NCBI GenBank assembly: GCA_030737875.1
Contig: CM060926.1
Location: forward strand, 161,459,579 to 161,523,578
Length of the DNA stretch: 64,000 bases
Origin: Allium sativum
Taxonomy: Eukaryota > Streptophyta > Magnoliopsida > Asparagales > Amaryllidaceae
Reading direction: 5' to 3'
Of this stretch, positions 12,430 to 22,090 are shown one piece after another (the first letter of the stretch is position 1; each line of letters starts with the position of its first letter). Under the pieces are notes generated by a model that was given only the letters and a program-made list of their open reading frames with translations, did not search any database and was not told the DNA's origin. The translations under genes were made by a program, and so were the position numbers.

Positions 12430-12800
12430 TAAATAAAAACAAAATAGAAAAACTTACTGTGATCACGAAGGAGGGAGGGCTTGGGCGTCGACACTACTGG
12501 TGGAGGCGAGGGTTTCAGGGGGTGCATCGGGATGGGTCGCGGCGGTGGGCTGACGAACGGGGGGGGGGGGGGGGGGTCGATTGCGGTGCTCGAAAGGGGG
12601 GCTGTGTCGCGAGGGCAAGGGGGGAAGGGAGAAGAAGAGGAGGGGCAGGTCGATGGAGGGGGCGGTGGCGCCCCGCCCTGAGCGGCGGCGGTGGCTCTCC
12701 GATGGGAGGAACGACGGCGCTCCTCCCTCCTCTTCATCGTCTTTTTTTTTTCCTTTTCGATTTTGAAAGAATAACTAACGGGGGGGCCTGAATGATTAAA
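12430..12800 (-). promoter_or_regulatory. GC-rich island with 19-G run in family A LTR
   Basis: A sharply GC-rich segment within otherwise AT-rich DNA. It includes an uninterrupted run of 19 G (12558-12576) and ends about 0.93 kb from the right LTR edge at 13727. The equivalent island in the other family A LTR is at about 61455-61770, also about 0.93 kb from its edge at 62700. On the element (minus) strand it is C-rich and proline-coding, giving a spurious 102-codon ORF. Its position, downstream of the likely U3 start, fits a promoter or leader region, but no promoter element is proven. Confidence 0.5.
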
Positions 12801-14289
12801 TGGGTGAGGAGAGAGAGAGGTGAGTGGGGGTGTTTTATTTATTTATTTAATTATTTAATTCCAAAAAGGTACTTTTATTTTCAACCTCGAAACGAGGCCC
12901 ACCGCCTGTCGTCCATAGCTAATTACCCCCATTCCGAACACAATGGGATATGTACCATAAGCTGATTCGATCGTTTCAATCAGTTTTCGTCAAAATCAAC
13001 ATATAACTCTATATATTGAATTTGAACGCGCATCAATTTACTGGGGTCACATACTAGCTCAAAAAATTCCCGAAAAATATTTTCTAGCTTCGTATTGACG
13101 ATACGGTCCTAACAAAACTAGTTTCATCGAATTCCGAGACCGTTGGAAAAATAGTCATTTTCCAGTCGATTAAAATCAACTGAAACTGGTCAAACATGTT
13201 TTACTTTGCCACGCTCACATATTGATTCGAAAAATTATAAAATTTGGAATCTAGCGATAATTTGACATCACGGATCCAACAAAAGTGGTTTCGTCGAAAT
13301 CCGAGGTCGTTTGCAAAATTCCCATTTTTAAGGGCCTGAATTCTATAGCGACTATTCAGAATTTTCAACTGGACATATCTTTTGATCCCCGCTATGAAAT
13401 TTTGATTTTTCTGATTCGTTGGAAAGATATTCCCGAATAGATCCTAATGTTTTTGGTTTCACTAAAATCTGGATTGTTTTGCACCCGTTATGTTCAATTG
13501 AAGTTTGAAATCGAATTATCGAACTACCGCGCCATTTTCAATTCTATTTATAATTATATATACATATTTATATTCTAACGATGGCGTATATAATATATAC
13601 GTTCTATATATATTCAAATTAAATTTCTCGTCGATATTATTTAAAATAATTCATTTTAAATGTTCAAAATTCATTAAAATTGCCAAAATAAAAAATTTAA
13701 ACTGGCCCAGATTTCCGGGTTATTACACTCAAGGATCCGTTAAACTAATACATACATAGTATAATACGCTATTATGATAGTGTTTATTCAGTAAAGTAAA
13801 TATCATAAAAATAGCGTAAGGGGATTACATTTTTACCCTTACACCGTTTACAATACCATATTCTATACAGTACCGTAAACCCACCATAAACTGATGGCAT
13901 CAGAGGGCACTCCATAGGTATGGTATAAATCAAAATCGTATGGGGCTCTATAAGGATAAATATGACAAGGCACTCGAGGCAATACCCAAGGTAGGATTCT
14001 ACCAATTGCACTCCCGGACCGGTGGTAACGCATAGCAGTCACTACCGCCGACCTCGGAACACACTCCCAAATCAAAAAGGGCCCAAATCATCATCATAGT
14101 CATAGAAATAGTATCGGAGAAGTGCGTCCGATCAGAGGTGCTACCTCAATTAGTCACGGTATAGCTCATGTTTTAGTCATTTCAATTATGACCCAAAGTT
14201 CAAGGCCATTACGTCGTCATTCGCCTTCTTAGTCCAGTCAACGCCTCTAAGTCATCATGCTTCGTACCGGATACTTCATCACGTGCACA

Positions 14290-14355
14290 GTTGTTAAATT
14301 GGTATCGGCACTGACAGAGAGTATGTCACTTACCTACTCCGGTCTCTTTAACAAC
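14290..14355. repeat. Conserved long hairpin in family B LTR, copy 1
   Basis: GTTGTTAAA (14290-14298) is perfectly complementary to TTTAACAAC (14347-14355), separated by 48 bases that include an ACAGAGAGTATGTCA block and CTCCGGTCTC. The same arrangement is at 22980-23044 and 53177-53242. Confidence 0.7.
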
Positions 14356-16319
14356 TAACGCTTACATTTTTCACATCGGTCGGTTCTTTTAGTTTTCACA
14401 AATGTTTGCTTTCGTATCAAAATATCATATTTTGTTCGAACCAAATTTATATTCAATAGAATATAATTTCATATCAAATATCATAAATCATACCAAAACC
14501 GATTATATTCTAAACTAGAATATATGTCCATATCATTTTATTATAATCATATATTATATTTCACAAAAATCGATTTATATTCAAGTAGAATATATTTCAT
14601 ATCAAAGATCATACTTATTTCAAAATCGACTTATGTTCGGAAATCCATTCATATTCAAAATAGAATATATATTTCCATATCAACTCATTTTCACCATTTA
14701 GGCGCTCCCATTCATATTCCATTAGAATATATTTTACATTGAAATGTTATAATCGTTTACAATCGATTTATATTCAAATAGAATATAACTTCATATAAAA
14801 ACTCAATTTGAATCATGGTTCAAATCAAAACAATTACCATTTAGGAAGAATTCACAATCATGTAATATAACTAGAAAATTAGACGATTATAAAATAAAAC
14901 CTTTTCATAAAATTTGTATGTAATAAAATAGCTAGAGTATAATAAGCTAATTTAAACCATTATGCATATATATATACTTTACTAAACAATTTAAATAATA
15001 ACATATATTAAAATTTATTTATAAACAAATGGTATAAAATTCACAAATTTTACAAAATAGCTTTTAAATAATAGAATATAATTTGTTTGTAAAATAAACG
15101 AATATGTATAGTTTTAATAAAATAAAATTTTAAACCATGATGGTTTCTTCTCCCGAATTCCATACATTGAAATCTACATTCTAGTCTCGATGAATCCATT
15201 TAGTTTCCACATCTTGTTTTCAAACATTATTCAAACCAACCATTTGATTTAAAGGATCGAATACATATTCACATTGAGTTAAAATACTTCGAGTACCCTC
15301 GATTTCCTTTATTCCAAAATTAAATTCAACGAGAATTTATTCCATTCAAATCTACACCCTTAATTTGAAAATTCCAAATCATATAAAATCCCAAATTTAA
15401 GAATTTCAATTTATTTGGGATAATTTCTAAACCATTTTCGATAAACATTCAAGGTTTAGATCTTTAAGGAAAACAATTTATCGAATACCGGCGCATTCCT
15501 TTTAAATGAAATTTCCGTCGAATAGAAAATTCTCGAATATAAAAAAAATCATTTAACCAACCGATGTCCGTATATAATTTTCTATCCTATGGACAAGTGA
15601 TATTAAATTTAATTTCTCAGTATTTCAGGGATGGATCTATCATTTCAATCCAAAGCAGGATCACAGATATTTATCATTTCAATCTGTGTTCTTAATTTAT
15701 TTTAATCGATTAATGCCGGGTTTATTCGATGCCCGCAACATCAAGGGTAAATGGGATTAATCGTCACAATAAACATGTATACTGAATAGGGGCATTAGCA
15801 GTGTCAAAATCAACTCGGTAATAAATTTCAATCAAACATCCATCACAACAATTCCACCCAATTGATTAGTATTAAACTGTTTCACGGATTAGCAAGGATC
15901 GGAATTTCCAACTAGAAATTTAATTAATTAACTAATTATCGACCTAAATTTGCATGTTAACACACTTACATGTAAATTTTAAAGCAACCATTCACATTCA
16001 ATCACAACAATGCAACCAGACTTATTTCATAATTTAATTTAATAAACATGGGAACAATTCAGTTAGGTGTGAGTGAGAAAATCACTCACCTTTAGGACTT
16101 TAGTGGATCGGACGTCCAACCAAAGACCAAAATTTTACAGTCTCCATACGCAGTCAAATCAGTACCAAAACATCCGCAATTCCTCCATGATCCTAACGCA
16201 ACAAACCGCGCGTCAATCCGAGGTCGTATGAAGAAGTTATTCATGTTTTACCATTTGAATTTAAATATATAAAAATAATTAAAATATTCCCTCACCCAAT
16301 CAGACTTGGACACGTCAGC

Positions 16320-16640
16320 ATCTCCCCAAAACTCTCATGCTCGCCCTTATCTCTCGCGTGCTACAGTACGAACCGTGAACCCATTTTTACTTGCCCTTTG
16401 ACCGTCGAATTCTCCTTACTCCAGCCACCAGAAGGCATGAGACCACCACCCATTGAAAGCTCATCGAATTCCGCGCCTGATGAACCCCTCCATCATGAAA
16501 GCCGAAACGGGTTTTTCCCGTTCAATCGTCAAATTCTGGTGACCCCTAGGCTTAAAAATCAAACGAACATCACTCTTGAACTCCCCATGCCATCCTCTAC
16601 AAAACCCAAATGCCAATTTCTTCGATTTAACTCAGAATCA
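16320..16640 (-). promoter_or_regulatory. GC-richer island in family B LTR
   Basis: A comparatively GC-rich stretch inside the AT-rich family B LTR, ending about 0.91 kb from the LTR edge at 17553. This is almost the same distance as the islands of family A. It is open on the plus strand for 86 codons (16398-16658), which I attribute to composition. Confidence 0.4.
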
Positions 16641-17558
16641 AAAACCCCTAATTTTTGATTAAGGTTTTGCGAATCAGCCCCTTTGACCATGGATTCCAGC
16701 CAACCCGGATACTGCATGTCAAAACGAATGGTATCCATAGCTTCGTATCATCGAGACCTTCATTTTGATATATAATATGTTGGGTTTTGAGGAGATTTGA
16801 TTTCAAAGCTTGTATTTTGATTTGATCTAAGGTTTAGAAATTTTGATTCAGCCATTAGAGAGAAATCAGATAGAGGAAAGTATACGTAGATGAGAAATTG
16901 CTGATTAAGGTTGGGAAAGAAGTTTAGTTGTTTATATAAAAGGTCAAATGTAAACAATGAACAATTATCAACTTACACTAATTCCTTTCACGTTTTCTCC
17001 CGTACGATCCAACGACAAGTCCGATTGTTCTGAAATTTGGAATTCTACCATAATTCACCATTCCGGATCCGATGAAACTGGTATCGTCGGATTCTGAGGC
17101 AGTCGTCAAAACAGTTAAATTTCACAGTAAATTAATTAATAAAATATTAAAAATTCGATTAAATATTTTAATTCAATTTAAACATTCATTAAATTCAAAT
17201 TTTAAATCAAATTATAGTTTAAATAAATTTATAAATTGATTTCATAAATTTAAGTTCCTAAAATTTTATTTTTCGAATTTCAATCATTATTAACCAGCTT
17301 AGAATTCCACCATTTAACAAATTTAATTCGAATTCCCTTTTAACCTAAGCAACTTAAATTAAATTAAATTATTTATTAAAATATGAAATTCCATATTACA
17401 ACATTTCTAAATAACTAAATTTAGAATCTATTTATACTCCATTTAAATAATCATCATCATTATAATCAACAAAATTTGATTTTTATCCAATATTATTCCA
17501 TTTATTTATTTTAAACCTAAATTTAAGTATACTGAAAATTATGGGTTGTAACACAAGT

Positions 17559-18105
17559 AGATTATTGTTTAATGGCATCTGCATTTCATACAAATTTCCA
17601 AAAAATCTACTGTCTCGCATGTTATAAATTAACAAAAAAATAATAAATTATAAAATTCTATTACAAGGTGAAGATAAAAACCTGATGTGTTAACTGTTAA
17701 GCATTCCTACTTCCTAGTTTCTTACGTCAGCTTAATTCTTACAATGAAAGAAGCTTGATTCATTCAAATTGCAAGGCTGATTAGTGTTTATACAACTACA
17801 AAAATGTGAAATCTCTTGAATCGGCATGACAATCAATGAAATTGAGATGGAAAATCGGCATGATCCAATTGACAATCGATGAGATGAAATCTCTTGAATC
17901 TTGATGACGATGCAGAAAAACAATCGATGAAGATCTAGTTTTTCAAACAATTTCGAAGAGGATGCCGATAGTGGAAACAGCGAAAAGAAGAGAAGCTTCC
18001 ATCGAATTTGTTTTGTGCGTGTTTGATACATTTTTTTTCGAGGCCCTAGCTGATGCGGAGACCCCAAGCGGCTGCTTTACCTGCTTTAGGCCTTGGCCGA
18101 GCCTG
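17559..18105 (-). other. 5' non-coding end of the hAT element
   Basis: The hAT sequence resumes after the family B LTR and its target duplication and runs to the right inverted repeat at 18105. It holds an internal direct repeat (ATGAAATCTCTTGAATC-like blocks near 17808 and 17883). It has no coding sequence and would be the transposase promoter side. Confidence 0.7.
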
Positions 18106-18253
18106 GGATCAATGCAACCTGCATGAAACTGATGTAGACAAGGCAGACTCCGTAGTAAATCTCCAACATTAACTTGCTCCAAATACACGTTGCATGTTAG
18201 TTTATCTTCTGTATTTTGAACACTTCTAGTTGACTCGCTGGGTCTTGCTTTTT
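18106..18253 (-). pseudogene. SDIR1-like RING finger E3 ligase, 5' part of last exon
   Basis: Reading leftward from a splice acceptor (TTCCTGCAG, exon start about 18253), it encodes a Ser/Thr-rich linker, then LTCNVYLEQVNVGDLLRSL and PCLHQFHAGCID, the first half of an SDIR1-type RING-H2 domain. The second zinc ligand is lost: the C-x2-C pair reads Cys-Asn-Val-Tyr, a G-to-A change giving TAT for TGT. The LPC, HQFH and AGC ligands are intact. The exon then stops at the hAT element (18105) and continues at 4148. I found no upstream SDIR1 exons (membrane segments, N-terminus) up to the nest at 29386, so this may already have been a partial copy. Confidence 0.85.
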
Positions 18254-20035
18254 CTGCAGGAAGAATAGTCAGAATTAAAAAAAATTGCATAATATTTTTC
18301 CAAAGATAGGAGGGACATCTAGCCAGCTACGACATCTATTACAACCCCATTTAGCAAAAATAAAAGATTTTTACATCTTTAGAAATATAACAAATGATAT
18401 TTCCTGTTGTACAATTTTTGGATGATGACCACCAAAGAGAGAATCATTTTGAGCATAAGGCATTACTTATCTACAAATAAGATTTGTAGAATAATTTTTA
18501 GCTCGTATGACGAACGAATCAATACGATAATACATTTAATGTTGGTGAGACAACAAAACAGGCACATTTTGCTTCGCTTTAAATATCCATTATAGTATTG
18601 TCTATTCACAAGTATATATTTTATCTCATTTAACAAAATAAAAGTGATAGAAGTATAGGTCAAAGACAGAAAATGAAGTCTGCTGACTCTATCTAATTGT
18701 ATGAGTTTCGAATGAACGAAAAGGTGCATGGAAATTATAAAAGGAATGATGTGCAAATATCACATGGCTCCCACAAACGAAAATTAACATGACAACTATA
18801 TCACTAAATGAAAAACATACATGCGGTTTCAACAGCCGTTACCATGGTTTGGATTCCGGCAGAATGTCGGAATTCTAGTTATTCCAGGCCGGTTTGGATG
18901 CTAAACGGTCCGGATTTTGCATTTAAACTCAATATGGCTTACATAGTTAGAAAAATATATTTTTATTGTATGAAAACAAGTAAAAACAAACTAGAATGAA
19001 GAAACCATATGAAACCACCTGATTCAGGCAAACAGTAGGAATGAAGGGGTTCTTGAGTTTTGAATTGGGAAATTTCAAATTAGGGTCAAGTTAAGGGCTT
19101 CAATTTGTACAAGCAGCCAATGAAATATTGACCTGCAAATGAAGTTGAGCAGGTAATATTATCCCATTTAACTATCAGTGGAGTTATAGCTTAGTTTGAA
19201 AGATAGAGTAGGAGATATTTGATATGCAGTTTATTTTGATATTGGGTCCATTTTGTTGAACCTTTTGAAAAGAAACGATTATTTCTGGCTTTATTACAGG
19301 GCAAATTTCAGTATCTAAGCATGTTTTCTTTGCTAAAAAGATCAGTTCCGTAGAAAATATTTGTTTATGGCTAAAATAATGTATTACTACAAAATACACA
19401 TACACACACATGAATGTGTATAAAAAGAAATGTGGAACTGGAATTTCTGAAACGGAACCAAAAAAGTTAAAGAAAGAAATGACATGTCCGGAATCGAAAG
19501 CCACGTCAAACCTCAGTATTTACTTTTACCAAAGCCAAATAGATTAATAGACTAATTGTGAAGGGTCACAATTCACATGGGTAATCGGCATATGCTTATG
19601 AGAAGCATTAGTATACGACATAATGCATAATCGGCAAGTTGTGCAAATATCGATAGCAAGTTTCATAAATTACGATCACACATACATAATACACTAGAAG
19701 GATAAATAATGGAGATGGTGTTGGAAGTATAACTTAAATAACCATGCTAATACAGTGGAAGTATTGCAGAAATTGCAGTAGGCTACCTCACTTGCTAAAA
19801 AGATGGTTCTTGCTGCTGAGATAACCAACCATTGTCAACATTAAATTTTCAAGAACAGCTCTAGTAAGAATGGAATAGTTTCACGTAACTAATTATGATA
19901 AATGAGTACAAAAGATTTCATTTTTCTAATATATAACCAGTATCCAGCGCCAGCATAAAAGTGACAATCAATGGAGTGAATAGTTGAAGCAAACATTGTA
20001 TACATCAAAATAGCATGTTTTAAGACAGTCCGACT
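18254..20035. other. Low-copy-looking DNA without a recognised gene
   Basis: This would hold the upstream introns of the SDIR1-like gene. I looked on both strands for its N-terminal and transmembrane exons and did not find them. The ORFs here (for example 18463-18756 and 19184-19504, both minus) lack family motifs. No repeat family from elsewhere in the window matches. Confidence 0.4.
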
Positions 20036-20640
20036 TACCTCTGTGAACCAAGATTTGTGTACCTCCTCCATTGGAAAGAAATTGCCGAGTAGAATCACTA
20101 TCGAGTTAAGGACATGGCAAGGAGATCGACTATCATGAAAGCACAACTCAAAACAACAAAGAGCAGTCGAGCATCTTAGAACAGAACCATGGCATATACA
20201 CTGCTAAACTTGTCATTTCTACGAAACTAATCATATCTAAGGGATACCAAAGCAGCAACCTAAAGCAATGTACCTCCGATTTTCCTAACACTTCAACAGT
20301 AATAGATGCGTCAGGAGTGCAAAGCCAAACCCCAAGTCTAACGGCTGTGTTCCAATCCAAAGCGTATATTCATTATAAATTATCTATTTGTGCTTATGAT
20401 TAAGACAGTTACGAATCCTCGATAAAGGACTTATCTCCGAATACTCGATAGCAAGCGACATCTCTTCCAAAAATTTCATGATAGAAGCCAGATACGTGTT
20501 ATCGAGTTCAGTTTTGAAGGAGAGGCGAGGCTTCGTATCGGTTTTGGATTTGGAGGAGAAACGTTTGGGGATGAGTTACGAGGGGAGAGGGGAGAGGGAG
20601 CGTAAGCGTTGATTAAATCTGAAAACGTTGATTTTTGAAA
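20036..20640 (-). pseudogene. Exon-like segments of an unidentified gene
   Basis: Three minus-strand stretches look coding. At about 20580-20400 is an open, charged segment containing ELDNTYLASIMKFLEEMSLA. At 20360-20271 is an open segment reading LDWNTAVRLGVWLC, ending at a possible donor (GAG|GTACAT). At 20105-20042 is a stretch between an AG acceptor (CTCGATAG) and a consensus donor (AGAG|GTAAGT). The phases of the last two do not join cleanly under the splice sites I chose, and no start codon is convincing. I do not recognise the product. They may be remnants of one gene disrupted long ago, or chance openness. Confidence 0.3.
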
Positions 20641-22090
20641 GCCAAAATTTTGATTTTGGAACGGAGGATGCTAGAACTACCGAAAATTTTTGCGGTGAAA
20701 CTCACTGCATTTTGAAATATACGGTAGATCTTTCACGCGATTCACGGATGGTAAAGAAATCTTGCAGCTCCCAATGATGCTGCACTTTCTCACTCTCTAA
20801 TTTCCGGTTGATAAAGTATTTTCGTTTTGGAACTAAAAGAAGTGATTTTGGAGCCAAAATATGATGTTGGCGCGAACGAAAATATGTAAGTCTTAACCCG
20901 AACATTCTAGTTAAGTCAAACGTCCTCGTGTTAATGAACACTCTATTTTTTATTTTTAAGTTTGTATTTAAATGTAATACTTTAATTGATATTTGAAAAA
21001 TGATACAAATATGATCACATGCGCATTGATGGTCATCCATTTGATCTTAATCAATATAATATTTAATTTTCCATACACTGTAGTAAATAAAATGGTTATC
21101 ATTTACAATTTTATATAAGTAAAAAGTTTACCATACATATACATATATTTGTTGCTTAAAACTATTTTTCCTAACGTACCTTTTTAGTACTGGAATTGAC
21201 ATATAACGAACAAGAATTTTTTGTTTATTTGTTCAGATTTACTATCATTAAATTTTTACTTTTAACTATTATTATTTAAATAGTCGGTTTTATTAATAAT
21301 TAATTATTTTTATTAATAATTACTATTATTTAATTGTGAAGTGTTTATAAATTTTTATTTTTTAATTAAATATTTAATAATAACAATTACTATTATTATA
21401 ATGTTATTTGTAAATTATTATAAATTTTTTACTATTTAAAGAACTATGTGTAAGAGAAGATAAGTAGATGTGAAAGCCTATAAATGGGCTAATAACTTAT
21501 ATGGTAATATTTGTATTCCTTGAATTTCGGAATTCTTTAATATTTATAAAATTTCTTATTTTTAAACAAATAATTGGTTTTATAAACTTTATGATTTATT
21601 TCAAATTTATTCAAGATGATTTCAAAATTTTAAATTTTCCGAAATATAAAATATAGTTATCAACTAAAATTATAATATATAAGTATCAACTACAATTATC
21701 AACTGTGATTATTAAATACAATTACTTAAAATTAATTATTGAATACTAGATATTATTTCATAAATATTAAATTTTATTATTGATTATTAAATAATTATTA
21801 TAATAAACTGATATTTTCATTACTTAAGGGAATAATTATTAAAAACAATTTAAAATTTCGGGATTTAGCATAAAATATACTAGCATACTAACTGAAATTT
21901 GTGATGAAAGCAGAGAAGTTAATTAAGAATTTAGTAATTACATTGGTTATATGTAAATATATTTTTCTAATAAATAAGCAATGATTATAAGTAATTATTA
22001 AGAATTTAGTAATTATCAACTGCGACGACTTATCATTTCAAACAACATGACTTGATTAAAATGGTAGATAATCAATGGTAAAAAATAAAG
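20641..22090. other. AT-rich spacer, nothing recognised
   Basis: Strongly AT-rich, especially 21280-21900 with many ATTATTATT and TTAATAATTA runs. No ORF with family motifs, no terminal repeats and no matches to the other elements in the window were seen. Confidence 0.5.

Larger units (their letters stand above)
7413..13727 (-). mobile_element. Solo LTR of giant-LTR family A (6,315 bp)
   Basis: It begins TGTGAGGGCAAGGAATTTCGCTC and ends GGGTTATTACA, matching end to end, with scattered substitutions and repeat-array differences, the LTR at 56197-62700. It interrupts the family B LTR: the flanking DNA resumes at 13728 exactly where the homologous sequence at 52607-52613 continues. The flanks are CTCTC (7408-7412) and CTCAA (13728-13732), only 3 of 5 matching. 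No internal region or second LTR is present. It contains tandem arrays (27, 34 and 23 bp units), a GC-rich island and a 19-G run, listed separately. Confidence 0.88.
6907..17553 (-). mobile_element. Solo LTR of family B (about 4.3 kb net), interrupted by a family A LTR
   Basis: It starts TGTAACGACC and ends GGGTTGTAACA, the TG...CA ends of a Ty3-type LTR. It is flanked by CAAAT (6902-6906) and CAAGT (17554-17558), a target duplication with one mismatch. Removing the family A solo LTR (7413-13727) leaves about 4.3 kb with no primer site, gag or pol, so this is a solo LTR. It shares blocks with the copies at 52164 (same TGTAACAACC start) and about 22100 (same hairpin at 14290-14355). It sits in the 5' part of the hAT element. 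The orientation is inferred from the related family A element, whose primer site is on the minus strand. Confidence 0.82.
4149..18105 (-). mobile_element. hAT DNA transposon, interrupted by nested LTRs
   Basis: The ends carry short terminal inverted repeats: the left starts CAGGGTCGGCCCTG and the right, reverse-complemented, starts CAGGCTCGGCC, 10 of 11 matching. Both ends are flanked by a perfect 8-bp duplication GGATCAAT (4141-4148 and 18106-18113), the hAT signature. Removing the nested family B LTR (6907-17553) leaves about 3.3 kb, a normal autonomous hAT size. The transposase is at about 4310-6770. The insertion is in the RING exon of the SDIR1-like gene, between codons of the Cys-Ile-Asp-Pro stretch. 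Confidence 0.92.

Noticed and set aside
12420..12791. Overlapping glycine- and proline-rich ORFs on both strands
   Set aside because: Open frames on both strands caused by GC-rich low complexity; no conserved peptide in the sister LTR at 61452-61745.
16398..16658. 86-codon plus-strand ORF in the family B LTR
   Set aside because: No family motif, inside a solo LTR, and the orientation opposes the element.
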